Assembly (NCBI GenBank): GCA_016872715.1
Contig: VGZD01000017.1
Coordinates: forward strand, 1-44,919
DNA from: Planctomycetota bacterium
GTDB taxonomy: Bacteria > Planctomycetota > UBA1135 > GCA-002686595
DNA length: 44,919 nucleotides
Direction of reading: 5' to 3'
Translations under genes and position numbers: made by a program
Part shown: piece by piece, positions 7,861 to 16,661 of the stretch
Layout: each line of letters begins with the position of its first letter
How positions within the stretch are numbered: position 1 is the stretch's first letter
The notes under the pieces: model-generated
What the model saw: only the letters and a program-made list of their open reading frames with translations
What the model was told of the DNA's origin: nothing
The model's database searches: none

Positions 7861-8927
7861 GCGACCACCTCCATGCGCCCGACTTCGAGCCCCGCCCAAT
7901 TGCGCAGCACGCCCTGCCGCCACTCGGGCAGCGCGCGCGCGCTGTCGCGCGAGAGCAACCCGAAGCGCTCGCACAGCTCGATCACGAGCGGGTGCATCGC
8001 CCGGTAATTGCCGTCGTCGATCTTCACCGCGAGTCCGAGTCCGCGTTCGCGCACGCCGAGTACGTAGACCGCCTCCGCGCCGAGCTTGGGGAAGAGCATG
8101 CCGCCGCTCGCGCGCAGCAGGTCCGTGCACATGCTGTGGCGCGTGCCGCCGATCAGCTCGGGGTGCTCGGCCGCCACGCGCACCAGTCGCTCGCAGGCGC
8201 GCCGCCGCGGCTCCGCGAGAGCGTGTGGATTGGCGATGCGGGCGAGCGCTGTCGCGAGCCGCACGAGCGGCAGGTGAAAGGTCGGAGCGCTGCAGCCGTC
8301 GATCGCGACGTCGAGCTCACCGGGCCGCACGCCGCTCAGCTCCTCGACGGTGCGCCGCACGAGCGACTGCGCCGCGTTGTCGTGCTCGAGATAGCGCTTC
8401 GGATCGACGCCCATGTGCAGCGCCAGCGCGAGGAAGCCCGTGTGCTTGCCCGAACAGTTGTTGTGAACGCGCGTGCCCTGCTCGCCCGCGAGCGTCAGGG
8501 CGCGCCGCGCCGCGCTGTCCGTCGGCAACTGCGCACCGCACTGCAGGTGCTCCGGCCCGAGCCCGAGCCGCGCGAGCAGCTCGCGCACGCGGCGCACGTG
8601 GATGTCCTCGGCGTGGTGCGAGGCGAGCGTCAGTGCGAGTTCGTCGTCGCGGAACTCGAAGCGCTGCGCCGCGCCCGTTTCCAAGAGCGGCAACGCCTGC
8701 AGCGACTTGACGGAGCTGCGCGCGAACACGGCGTGGTTCCAGTCCCCCGCCCCGTCGACCACCGCCCCCGTGACATCGGCGAGCACCCACGCGCCACGGT
8801 GCACGCTCTCGAGGTGGCGGCCGCGCCACGCGCGCGCCACGATCGGGTTCTCGGGCCAATCCGGGCTGGCGAACTCGCTCGAGGCGTGGGCCGTCGGATG
8901 GAGGTGCGAGTGCGCGGGAGCGGTCAT
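7857..8927 (-). CDS. L-asparaginase II family protein
   Basis: A 356-residue member of the asparaginase II family (distinct from the classic E. coli AnsA/AnsB fold), predicted to hydrolyse asparagine to aspartate and ammonia. Characteristic stretches are FARSSVKSLQALPLL, HHAEDIHVRRVRELL, VHNNCSGKHTGFLALALHM, DGCSAPTFHLPL and HPELIGGTRHSMCTDLL. No signal peptide is seen, so it is probably cytoplasmic. It is the first gene of the operon with nnrD and the HEAT-repeat gene. The ATG at 8927 begins the conserved protein; in-frame sequence further upstream looks non-coding. Confidence 0.88.
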   Translation of the reverse strand: MTAPAHSHLHPTAHASSEFASPDWPENPIVARAWRGRHLESVHRGAWVLADVTGAVVDGAGDWNHAVFARSSVKSLQALPLLETGAAQRFEFRDDELALTLASHHAEDIHVRRVRELLARLGLGPEHLQCGAQLPTDSAARRALTLAGEQGTRVHNNCSGKHTGFLALALHMGVDPKRYLEHDNAAQSLVRRTVEELSGVRPGELDVAIDGCSAPTFHLPLVRLATALARIANPHALAEPRRRACERLVRVAAEHPELIGGTRHSMCTDLLRASGGMLFPKLGAEAVYVLGVRERGLGLAVKIDDGNYRAMHPLVIELCERFGLLSRDSARALPEWRQGVLRNWAGLEVGRMEVVA

Positions 8928-8989
8928 GGCGGCGAAGGGATCGTACCCGCGGCGCGCGCTCGGACGCCCAACGGGCCGACGCGCTGGAC

Positions 8990-8995
8990 TAGAAT
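8990..8995 (+). promoter_or_regulatory. -10 box for the zinc-ribbon protein gene
   Basis: TAGAAT lies 8 nt before the GTG at 9004 and there is no Shine-Dalgarno sequence between them. Together these suggest a leaderless transcript. The same box type recurs before other genes in the window. Confidence 0.4.
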
Positions 8996-9003
8996 GTCGC
9001 GAC

Positions 9004-9504
9004 GTGCAGCCCTTCGATCGCGACAGCGGCCGCCGCGCGCCGCTGCGGCGCTCGCAGAGCGAGCCGCCCCCCTCGCTCGTCCCCCTCCTGCGCACTTCTC
9101 CGCAACCTGTGCCTCAAGCAGTCACCCGACCCAAGCCGCGCTCGCGACGCCACGCCCTCGCGGGCTGGCTCGTCGCCCCGCTCGCGCTCGTCTCCGTCGC
9201 GGCAGGAGTGTGGCTGGTCGTCGAGGGCCCGCAGGGACTGTTCGGCGTCGTCTTCGGCGGCGCGCTCGCTCTCGGACTCGTGTGGGTCCTCGCGTGCTCG
9301 CTGTTTCCGGCCACGGCCGATCGCACGTGCCCCGAGTGCAAGCGCCCGGGCCTCGTGCGGCTCGACCGGCGCACGACGCGCGGCGTGCGCTGCGCGCGCT
9401 GCGGCTTCCGCGATGCGACCGCGAGCTCGTTCCTGCTCGCCGAGGACGAGGGCGTGCCGCTGGAGAGCACCGTGTTCCACGAGCGCGACCGCGGACGCGA
9501 GTGA
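9004..9504 (+). CDS. Small membrane protein with a C-terminal zinc ribbon
   Basis: A 166-residue protein. Residues 1-55 are basic and Ser/Pro-rich. Two hydrophobic segments follow (LAGWLVAPLALVSVAAGVWL, then LFGVVFGGALALGLVWVLAC). A four-cysteine zinc-ribbon-like module comes next (CPECKRPGLVRL, then CARCGFRDA), with an acidic tail. The GTG at 9004 was chosen because a TAGAAT box is 8 nt upstream; an ATG at 8994 is out of frame. I cannot assign a function. It lies 42 bp before the DUF151 gene and is probably cotranscribed with it. Confidence 0.65.
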   Translation: MQPFDRDSGRRAPLRRSQSEPPPSLVPLLRTSPQPVPQAVTRPKPRSRRHALAGWLVAPLALVSVAAGVWLVVEGPQGLFGVVFGGALALGLVWVLACSLFPATADRTCPECKRPGLVRLDRRTTRGVRCARCGFRDATASSFLLAEDEGVPLESTVFHERDRGRE

Positions 9505-9546
9505 TCGCGCTTGAACTGCAAGCCCTTTGCGGCCACGCTGCTTCCC

Positions 9547-10005
9547 ATGGCCTCCGAACCCGCCGTGCGCATGATCGAGCTCGTCCTCGCGCGCATCGTG
9601 CTGCGCGATCAGGAACGCTCGCAAGTCATCCTGCTCAAGGAGCGCGACGGAAAACGCGCCTTCGCCATGACCATCGGTCGCGGTGAAGCCGACGAGCTCG
9701 ACCGCATCGTGCATGGCCAAGCTCCCCAGCGTCCGCTGACGCACCAGCTCGCGCTGCACATGGTCGAGGCCCTCGGATCGCGCATCCTGCGCGCCGACAT
9801 CATCGACCTGCAGGAAAACACGTACTTCGCTCAGCTCGCGCTGGCCGCGGCGCCGGGCGAGCCTCCGACGATGGTCGATGCGCGGCCTTCGGACGCCATC
9901 GCGCTCGCGCTGCGCGCCCGCGCGCCCGTGCGCATCGCCGAGCCGATCCTCGAGCAGGTGCGCAGCGACGTCACCGGGCCCGATCCGCTGCCGCCCCTGC
10001 CCTGA
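9547..10005 (+). CDS. DUF151 / bifunctional nuclease family protein
   Basis: A 152-residue protein of the DUF151 family, a few members of which have reported nuclease activity. Diagnostic features are the strand-helix pattern VILLKERDGKRAFAMTIGRGEA, the THQLALHMVEALG helix, and the conserved MVDARPSDAIALALRARAPV motif. Family members are around 130-160 residues, so this one is complete. The ATG at 9547 gives the expected N-terminus; an earlier in-frame ATG at 9511 would add 12 unsupported residues. It follows the zinc-ribbon membrane protein in the same direction. Substrate and role are not established here. Confidence 0.85.
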   Translation: MASEPAVRMIELVLARIVLRDQERSQVILLKERDGKRAFAMTIGRGEADELDRIVHGQAPQRPLTHQLALHMVEALGSRILRADIIDLQENTYFAQLALAAAPGEPPTMVDARPSDAIALALRARAPVRIAEPILEQVRSDVTGPDPLPPLP

Positions 10006-10110
10006 GGGGCCGCGGCCGCGAGTCCGGCGGCGAGAATTGGTGCGGGACGAACTAGAATTGCTCCTCGCGCGGCGCGTTCTCGCCGAGCGCTTCGCGGAAC
10101 TCCCCCGTCC

Positions 10111-13100
10111 ATGCCCCTCGATTTTTGCGCCCGAGCACGAGAGTGCGCCGAGCTGCTCGCCGCGTTCGAAGCCGTGAGCCTCGGCGCGGGTCCGCGCGCC
10201 GTCGAAGTGCGCGGTCCGAGCGGGAGCGGCAAGTCACGGCTGGTGGCCGAGCTCTACGGACGCATCGCGGCAAACGCGGCCCACAATCCTCCCGAAGCCG
10301 CCTACTGGCCGACCGAGATTCCGCTCGGTCCGACCTCGCGCGCGACCGGACCGGAGCTGCGCAAGGCGCCGGCGGCGCGCGGCGCGGCGCGCTTTCTTTG
10401 GCTGGGCCTGCGCGCCACCGAGCGCCTCGCTCGGCTCACGCCGGAGCGCGGCACGCAGCAGGACGAGCTCGTGCGCGAGATCGAGCTGCACGCTCGGCGC
10501 GGGCAGCGCTTCGGCGGGCTCGGCGAGAGTCTCGCGCTCGCGCTCGCTCGCGAGGGTGAAATGGACTCCGGCCCTCGCGAGCGCGCCCTCGCGGCCCTGC
10601 GTGCGGCCCTGACTTCCAGCGCGTGCACGGCGACGGTGCTGTGGATCGACGACGCCCAGTGGGCCAGCGACGAGCTGCTCGAACTCGCCGCCGTGCTCTG
10701 GAGGGAGGCACGCGCGCGCCGAGCGGCCTTGCTCGTGATCCTGTGCGACGACGGCGACGAGCCCGTGCGCGCGACCCGCGCGGAATTCTCGACGCTCGTG
10801 GCCGCGCAGCGCGTGGAGCTCGCTCCCGTTCCCGCGCCAGAGTTCGCAGCCGCCCTCGACGCGCTCCTGCCCGGTGCGCTGCCGCGCCAACGCGAGGCCT
10901 TGCTCGCGAGCGTCGGCGGCAATTTCCTCGAGCTCGAGGAGCGCATCGCGTGGCTCAGTCTCTCGCGCGGCAACTTCGAGCACGGCGATCGAGCGCTGCG
11001 CCTGAGCGCCGCGGGCGAGGCCGAGCTCGCGCAATGGCCGGAGGGTCGGCGCCTGCGTCTGGAGCTGCGAATCAGCCAGCTCGCCAGCGCGGTCGAGCGC
11101 CTGCTCGGCTGGAGCAGCGCGAACGCGCTCGAATTCCTCGGCACGGTGGCGCTCGAGTTCGGGCGGCGCTGCGCGTTGCGCGGCACCGCGGAGCGCGACC
11201 TCGTCGCCCGCGCCGCGCCCCTCGCCCAACTGCCGTCGGACGCACGCGTCGAACACGGACGCAGCGCGCTCGCCTTCCATCTCGAGGCCCAAAAATTGTG
11301 GCGCCGCTTCGGCGAGCGCGAGTCCGAGCTGTTGTCCCAGACGCTGCGCGACGAGCTCGCTCGCTGGATCAACGCCAGCTTCGGCGACGACGGCAATTGG
11401 CGGCCGCACGACACGAGCGATCCCGCGACCCTGCCGCCGGAGAGCGTGCTCGCCCTGCTCGCGCAGGAACGCACGGCCGAGCTGCGCGACCTGCTCGACA
11501 TGGCGATGGCGGAGCTGTCCTTGGACGCGGCGCCGGATTGGAGCGATCCGCGGCAAGTGGCTAGCTTGCGAGCGATCCGCGTCGCGGTGCAAAACGACGC
11601 CGAAGAGCAGATCTGGGCGCGCACGCGCCGCTGCTCCGCGCGCCTCGAGCACGTCGAGTGGTCGCTGGTGCCCGAAGGGGTGCTCGGGAGCGCGGGTCGC
11701 GAGGCGCTCGCGCGCCGCATCAGCGCCGCGGGCCTGCCGCGCCTCGCGCTCGCGATTCGAGCCAGTCGCGTCGAGCTCCTGCGCGCGCGCGGCGACGCGC
11801 TGCGCGACTCCGAATCCGGCATCGACGAGTTCGCCGACGCGCTCAGCGATCTCGGCCAGAGCCTGTGGGAACTCGGCGAAAACCCCGGCGCCGAGCGCGC
11901 CTTCGGCGAGCAACTCGCGCTGATGCGCGCGCGCGTGGCGGGCGACACGGCCCCGCTGCGCCGTCGCAACCTCTCGATCGCGCTCGACAACGTCGCCGGC
12001 CTCGCCGCGACGCGCGGGCAGCTCGAATTCGCGCGCGAGGTGTACGTCGAGAGCCTCGCCATCGCGCGCGAGCTCGCCAGCGACGACGATTCGCCGGGCG
12101 CGCGCCGCGACCTGTTCCTCTCGCTCTCGAACCTCGCCACGATCAACTACCGCCGCGGCCGTCTCGAGGAGGCGCTCTCGATGCACGAGGAGAGCCTCGC
12201 GATCCGGCGCGAGCTCGCCGAAGCGCTCGAGAGCGACGACGCGCGCCACGACCTCGAGAACGGGCTGGAGTGCGTGGCCGACATCGAGCACGAGCTCGGC
12301 CGCTTCGAGGCCGCGGCGCAGAAGTACGAGGAATGCCTGACGATCGAGCGCGAGCTCGCCGAGCGCCTCGGCACGAGCGCGCACCGCTGGTCGGTGGCGC
12401 AGCTCCTGCGCAGCATCGCCGACATCGAGCGCAACAGCGGTCGCCGCGGCGCCGCGTTGCGTCGGCTCGAGGAGGCGATCGCGATCGCGCGCGGGCTGGT
12501 GGCCGAGCTCGGCACGCCAGCGAGTCGACGCGAGCTCGCCGCCTCGCTGCGCGCGCTCGGCACGCTGCAGGAGGAACGCAACGAGCTCGAGCGCGCCCGC
12601 GCGACCTACACGGAGGCGCTCGAGCTCGCGCGCGACAGCCGCGGCGAATCCGAGGACAGCACCGCCGGTCGCGCGAGCCACGCGCACCTGTTGTGCGATG
12701 TCGCCGACATCGACCTCGCCCGCGGCGACCTCGAAGGCGCGCGCCGCGGCTACGAACAGGCGCTCGCCATCCACCGCCAGCTCGCCACCGACGTCGGCAC
12801 GCCCGACTGCCGCCGCGACCTGCTCGTGGTGCTCGATCACCTCGCGAACCTCGACGAGCGCCAAGGCCTGACCGACTCCGCGTTGACGCGCTTCCGCGAG
12901 ATCGCCGACAGCATGCGCGCACTCGCGGCCGAGCTCGGCACTCCGGCCGCGCGCCGCGACCACTCCGTCGCCATCCTGCGCGTGGCCGACGCGCTGCGCG
13001 CACGCGGTCGCCCGCAGGCCGCGCTCGAGCTCTACGAGCAGTGCCTCGCGCTGCGTCTGGAGTCGCTCGAGCGCCTCGAGGACTCCGCCGACGCCAATCT

Positions 13101-13563
13101 CTCGTTCGTCACCGACTGGCACGCCACGCTGCGCATCGTGCGCGACCTCGCGCGCGAGTGCGGCGAGCTCGAGCGCGCCCGCGAGCTCGCCCTCGAGCTC
13201 GTCGAGATGGCTTGGCCCGACGACGACGAAGACGAGCCCGACGACTTCGGCCCCGCCGAACAGGAGGAACTGCTCGCCGAGCTCGTCGCGCTCGCCGCGA
13301 TCGAGCTCGACCGCGACGCCCCCGAAGCCGACGACGTGGTGGCGCGCGCCTGCGATCTCGCCGCCCTCGTGGAGGCCGCCTTCGACGACCCCGAGGTCGA
13401 CCGCCAAGCCGAAGCTCTCGACGCCGCCACCCTCGAGCGCTGCGCCAGCGCCTTCGACGCCCGCGCCCGCCTCGCCGAGCGCCGCTCGCTCCCCCAAGAC
13501 GCCGCCACCGCCCGCACCCACGCCGCCACCCTGCGCGAACGCGCCCGCAACCTCCCCACCTGA
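10111..13563 (+). CDS. Signalling ATPase with AAA-type N-terminus and tetratricopeptide repeats
   Basis: An 1150-residue cytoplasmic protein. The N-terminal third is a P-loop NTPase of the kind found in STAND-type ATPases, with a Walker A at GPSGSGKS (residues 35-42) and a Walker B-like stretch LWIDDAQW near residue 177. From about residue 610 to 1000 there are regular TPR-like units, each containing patterns such as ARREYxESLAIxREL or YEQALAIHRQLA. They sit about 50 residues apart, longer than the 34-residue TPR and closer to the TPR_10/12 style. No DNA-binding, kinase or protease domain is visible at either end, so the output is unknown. It may bind a partner through the repeats. A long opposite-strand open frame here is a codon-bias shadow. 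A TAGAAT box lies about 55 nt upstream. Confidence 0.85.
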   Translation: MPLDFCARARECAELLAAFEAVSLGAGPRAVEVRGPSGSGKSRLVAELYGRIAANAAHNPPEAAYWPTEIPLGPTSRATGPELRKAPAARGAARFLWLGLRATERLARLTPERGTQQDELVREIELHARRGQRFGGLGESLALALAREGEMDSGPRERALAALRAALTSSACTATVLWIDDAQWASDELLELAAVLWREARARRAALLVILCDDGDEPVRATRAEFSTLVAAQRVELAPVPAPEFAAALDALLPGALPRQREALLASVGGNFLELEERIAWLSLSRGNFEHGDRALRLSAAGEAELAQWPEGRRLRLELRISQLASAVERLLGWSSANALEFLGTVALEFGRRCALRGTAERDLVARAAPLAQLPSDARVEHGRSALAFHLEAQKLWRRFGERESELLSQTLRDELARWINASFGDDGNWRPHDTSDPATLPPESVLALLAQERTAELRDLLDMAMAELSLDAAPDWSDPRQVASLRAIRVAVQNDAEEQIWARTRRCSARLEHVEWSLVPEGVLGSAGREALARRISAAGLPRLALAIRASRVELLRARGDALRDSESGIDEFADALSDLGQSLWELGENPGAERAFGEQLALMRARVAGDTAPLRRRNLSIALDNVAGLAATRGQLEFAREVYVESLAIARELASDDDSPGARRDLFLSLSNLATINYRRGRLEEALSMHEESLAIRRELAEALESDDARHDLENGLECVADIEHELGRFEAAAQKYEECLTIERELAERLGTSAHRWSVAQLLRSIADIERNSGRRGAALRRLEEAIAIARGLVAELGTPASRRELAASLRALGTLQEERNELERARATYTEALELARDSRGESEDSTAGRASHAHLLCDVADIDLARGDLEGARRGYEQALAIHRQLATDVGTPDCRRDLLVVLDHLANLDERQGLTDSALTRFREIADSMRALAAELGTPAARRDHSVAILRVADALRARGRPQAALELYEQCLALRLESLERLEDSADANLSFVTDWHATLRIVRDLARECGELERARELALELVEMAWPDDDEDEPDDFGPAEQEELLAELVALAAIELDRDAPEADDVVARACDLAALVEAAFDDPEVDRQAEALDAATLERCASAFDARARLAERRSLPQDAATARTHAATLRERARNLPT

Positions 13564-13576
13564 TCCCCCCGCGCGC

Positions 13577-13582
13577 TACCAT
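13577..13582 (+). promoter_or_regulatory. -10 box of tRNA-Ser(UGA)
   Basis: TACCAT lies 10 nt before the mature tRNA 5' end, the distance expected for a -10 element plus a short leader. It sits just after the AAA/TPR stop codon. No clear -35 element was found. Confidence 0.35.
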
Positions 13583-13592
13583 CCCCACCCAC

Positions 13593-13677
13593 GGAGGCGT
13601 GGCAGAGCGGCCGATTGCAGCGGTTTTGAAAACCGCCAGGGCGCAAGTCCTCGAGGGTTCGAATCCTTCCGCCTCCG
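13593..13677 (+). tRNA. trnS(uga): tRNA-Ser (anticodon UGA)
   Basis: An 85-nt class II tRNA. The acceptor stem GGAGGCG pairs with CGCCTCC (13670-13676), followed by discriminator G. The anticodon stem-loop CGGTTTTGAAAACCG presents TGA. A long variable arm and the T-loop GGGTTCGAATCC are present. The 3' CCA is not encoded (GCC follows). The G discriminator and long variable arm are serine identity elements. Confidence 0.95.
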
Positions 13678-14012
13678 CCCTTGCCTGCACAGGTCGCACG
13701 GCAGGGGTTCCATAGGTTCTAAGCGTGCGGACTACGGGGTCGAATGGGGGACGCGGGAAGTCCCGGGGGAGTGCTCGCACGGTGAGGGGCCGGAGGGCGT
13801 GGCGGTGACCCGCACGCGGCTGGCTCTCTGGGGAGGCGGGGGGGGCGTAAGCAGGAAGGCGCATTGGCACGGCAATCGCTGGGAGGGGGGCGGAGGAGAG
13901 GTTGAACCTTCCGTAAACGTCAGTGGGGATGGGGTAGGATGGGTGCCGATAAGGGTCGGCGCCGGGTTCTCGCCCTGGCTGCCCCCTGCATCGAAGCACC
14001 GAGAGAAGCACC
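13678..14012 (+). other. G-rich intergenic spacer, no gene seen
   Basis: The 335-bp gap between tRNA-Ser and the radical SAM gene is strongly G-biased on the plus strand. It has runs such as GGGGGGGG near 13840, GGGGGG near 13885 and GGGGATGGGGTAGGATGGG at 13925-13943. Several short hairpins are possible (for example GGGA/TCCC flanking 13755-13770). No reading frame longer than a few dozen codons with normal composition was found. The TAGGAT at 13935 could be a -10 box for the downstream gene, and GAGAGAAG at 14001 is a plausible ribosome binding site for its GTG at 14013. Confidence 0.5.
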
Positions 14013-15608
14013 GTGGTTCAGAGCGTCGCCAAGCGTCGGATGAAGGTCCTGTTCCTCGCCGAGTACCTCCCGCAGGAGATGCTCGGGATCATGTGGCTGA
14101 GCCGCGCCATCAAGGACGCGGGCCACGACACCAAGGCGCTGTTCGTGCCGGACAAGGACTGGGTCGCGAAGGTCAAGGAGTACAACCCCGACGTGGTGTG
14201 CTACTCGGTCACGACCGGGATGCACGTGTACCTCTCGGAGCTCAACCAGCGCGTCAAGGCCGAGCTGCCCCACGTGGTGTCGGTCTTCGGCGGGCCGCAC
14301 ACGACCTTCACGCCGGAGTACATCGAGACGCCGGGCATCGACATCGTCTGCCGCGGCGAGGGCGAGCAGGCGATCGTCGAGCTGCTCGACCGCATGGCCG
14401 CGGGGGCGGACTACAGCGACGTGCAGAACCTGTGGGTCAAGCACCCACAGACCGGCGAGATCGCGCGCAACCCCGTGCGCCCGCTGGTGCAGAACCTCGA
14501 CGAGCTAGGCCAACCCGATCGCGACGTGATCTACGAGGCCGCGCCGATCTACCGCGACAGCGACCGCAAGGTGTTCGTCACCCAGCGCGGCTGCCCGATG
14601 AACTGCTCGTTCTGCTTCCACCACGCGTGGAAGAAGAAGGTCTACAGCTCGAACAACAAGGAGTACACGCGCAAGCGCTCGGTCGATCACGTCATCGCCG
14701 AGATCAAGGCGGTGCGCGCCAAGTACAACCTGAAGTTCGTGCACTTCGTCGACGACATCTTCAACCTGAAGAACAGCTGGCTCGAGGAGTTCTGCGAGCG
14801 CTTCCCGAAGGAAGTCGGGCTGCCGTTCGACGTGATCTTGATGGCGAACCTGACGACGGAACGCCACATCGAGCTCCTGCGCAAGGCGGGCTGCGTCTAC
14901 GCTCGCATCGCGATCGAGGCCGCCAACGACCACGTGCGCAACGCGATCTTCCGCAAGAACACGACGCGCCAGCAGTTGATCAACGCCTCGCAGTGGATCA
15001 CCAAGCACGGCATTCGTCTGGGCTCGCTCAACATCCTCGGCGCACCGGGCGGAACGATCGAGGACGAGCTCGACACCGTGCGCCTCAACGTCGAGTGCGG
15101 CGTCGACCACCCGATGGTCAGCCTGATGCAGCCCTACCCGATGTTCGACATCACCGAAACGACCCAGCAGATGGGCTACGCGGTGTCGAGCCTCGACCAG
15201 TTCCCGGTCAACTTCCGGCGCTCGCTGCCGGTCGAGAGCGACCAAAAGCACCAGATCGAGAACCTGCACAAGCTGTTCCCGCTCGCCGTGCGCAACCCGT
15301 GGATGGTCAAGTACCTGCCGAAGCTGATCAAGCCCAAGTGGATGTACCGACCGTACCTCGTGCTGTTCATGCTGCACGCCGAGTACCTCGTCGCGGAGCA
15401 GTCGGGCATCTACTCGCGTGCGCAGGGGCTCTCCGGCCCGCGCTACTGGACATGGGTCGACTTCACGTATCGCCTCGCGACCAAGGGCGCGCTGCGCGTG
15501 TACCAAGTGCTGTTCGAGAAGTTCCAGCGCCGCTTCGCCGCGCGCGCGCGCACCATCGAGGTCGCCCTGCAAATGGGTGACGAGCGCGTCGTCGCGCACA
15601 TGGACTGA
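14013..15608 (+). CDS. B12-binding radical SAM protein
   Basis: A 531-residue class B-type radical SAM enzyme. Residues 10-140 form a Rossmann-like cobalamin-binding domain (MKVLFLAEYLPQEMLGIMWL, then VFGGPHTTFTPEYIETPG and IDIVCRGEGEQAIVELL). The radical SAM core carries the 4Fe-4S motif GCPMNCSFC (C-x3-C-x2-C) and the glycine-rich stretch LNILGAPGGTIEDEL. A roughly 150-residue C-terminal region rich in aromatic and basic residues (PKWMYRPYLVLFMLHAEYL) is not one I can name. The reaction cannot be assigned; relatives methylate unactivated carbons or form rings in lipid and pigment pathways. The GTG at 14013 has a purine-rich Shine-Dalgarno sequence; an internal ATG at 14040 is an alternative. 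It is monocistronic or cotranscribed with the following lipoprotein gene. Confidence 0.92.
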   Translation: MVQSVAKRRMKVLFLAEYLPQEMLGIMWLSRAIKDAGHDTKALFVPDKDWVAKVKEYNPDVVCYSVTTGMHVYLSELNQRVKAELPHVVSVFGGPHTTFTPEYIETPGIDIVCRGEGEQAIVELLDRMAAGADYSDVQNLWVKHPQTGEIARNPVRPLVQNLDELGQPDRDVIYEAAPIYRDSDRKVFVTQRGCPMNCSFCFHHAWKKKVYSSNNKEYTRKRSVDHVIAEIKAVRAKYNLKFVHFVDDIFNLKNSWLEEFCERFPKEVGLPFDVILMANLTTERHIELLRKAGCVYARIAIEAANDHVRNAIFRKNTTRQQLINASQWITKHGIRLGSLNILGAPGGTIEDELDTVRLNVECGVDHPMVSLMQPYPMFDITETTQQMGYAVSSLDQFPVNFRRSLPVESDQKHQIENLHKLFPLAVRNPWMVKYLPKLIKPKWMYRPYLVLFMLHAEYLVAEQSGIYSRAQGLSGPRYWTWVDFTYRLATKGALRVYQVLFEKFQRRFAARARTIEVALQMGDERVVAHMD

Positions 15609-15649
15609 GCGGCGTCCCTCGCGCGTGGAAGCTAAGGTGGCGCGCAGCG

Positions 15650-16591
15650 ATGCGCGCCACGTTCGTTTGCGGGCTCTTGTTTCTCGCGGGCTGCGCGGAC
15701 GAGCCGCGGAGCACGCCGACGCGGGAGGACTCGCGTTCGCACGTCGCGATCGCGGGCACGCGAGTCGCGCTCGCGCCGCCGAGCGGGTTCGAGCCCTCGG
15801 AGCGCGTGCGAGGGCTCGAGCGTGCCGAGGGCAAGGCGAAAATCGGCGTCTTCGAGCTCACGGCGAGCTACGCCGAGGCGCTGCGCAATGCGCACGAGAG
15901 CTGGGCCGCGAGCGGCATGGAGCTCACCGGCGAGGAGTCGATCGCGCTCGACGGGCGCGCTGGGACGCTCGTCGAATATCGACGGATGGAGCGCGGCGCG
16001 GCACGCGGCGGCTGGCTCGCGATCGGCGGCGACGAGCGCGAGACGCTGCTCCTGCTCGCCGAGTGCGACGCGAGCGCGGTGGGCGAGCTCGCGACAGCGC
16101 TGCGCGCGTGCCTGCTCGGAGTGCGCTGGCAACGGCCGGGGAGCTCGCTCGCGAGCTTCGAGCTGCACCCCGCCGAAGGACTCGTGCTCGTCTCCGACGA
16201 CGAGCGCGGCAAGGCCTACGTCGCGGCGAGCGCGCCCTCGCCGGTTCCCGCGGGCACGCCGTTCCTACTCGCCAACGCGCACTCCGATTCGCTCGCTCGC
16301 GAGGCACTCGAGTCGAGCTGCACGCAACGCCTGAGCGCCGCACTCGACACGGTCGGCGCCAGCGTCGCGAGCATCGAGCGCTCGGGGCGCGTCGAGCTGG
16401 GCTCGCTGGGCGGCTGGGAGCTCGTCGCGCGCGTCCGCGACCCGCGCCAGCCCGGCGACTGGCTCGGCTACGCGGCCCTCGTCCCGCTCGCGCGAGGACA
16501 CCTGCTGCTGCTCGGCCACGCCTCCCCCACCGAGTCGCGCACCGCCCTCGAGCTCTTCGAGCGCACCGCCCGCACGCTGCGCCTGCGCTGA
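15650..16591 (+). CDS. Hypothetical lipoprotein
   Basis: A 313-residue protein with a short lipoprotein signal peptide (MRATFVCGLLFLAGC, lipobox LAGC). The mature protein is rich in Ala, Glu and Arg and shows two similar halves. Each has a core of the type GTLVEYRRMERG...GWLAIGGDERETLLLL and GGWELVARVRDP...GYAALVPLARGHLLLLG, suggesting an internal duplication. I recognise no family. A TAAGGT box lies 11 nt before the ATG. It follows the radical SAM gene by 41 bp and is convergent with the cytochrome gene. Confidence 0.7.
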   Translation: MRATFVCGLLFLAGCADEPRSTPTREDSRSHVAIAGTRVALAPPSGFEPSERVRGLERAEGKAKIGVFELTASYAEALRNAHESWAASGMELTGEESIALDGRAGTLVEYRRMERGAARGGWLAIGGDERETLLLLAECDASAVGELATALRACLLGVRWQRPGSSLASFELHPAEGLVLVSDDERGKAYVAASAPSPVPAGTPFLLANAHSDSLAREALESSCTQRLSAALDTVGASVASIERSGRVELGSLGGWELVARVRDPRQPGDWLGYAALVPLARGHLLLLGHASPTESRTALELFERTARTLRLR

Positions 16592-16661
16592 TCGCGCCGT
16601 CACAGCTCGCGCGAGCGCCGAGCATGCGAGCACGCGAGGGCGCCGGGGTCCTCGCCGCTCC

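Noticed and set aside
10234-13521. Long open frame on the minus strand opposite the AAA/TPR gene
   Set aside because: It is a GC-codon shadow. The plus-strand frame has Walker motifs and repeats, while the minus frame has no recognisable domain and an Arg/Gly/Val bias.
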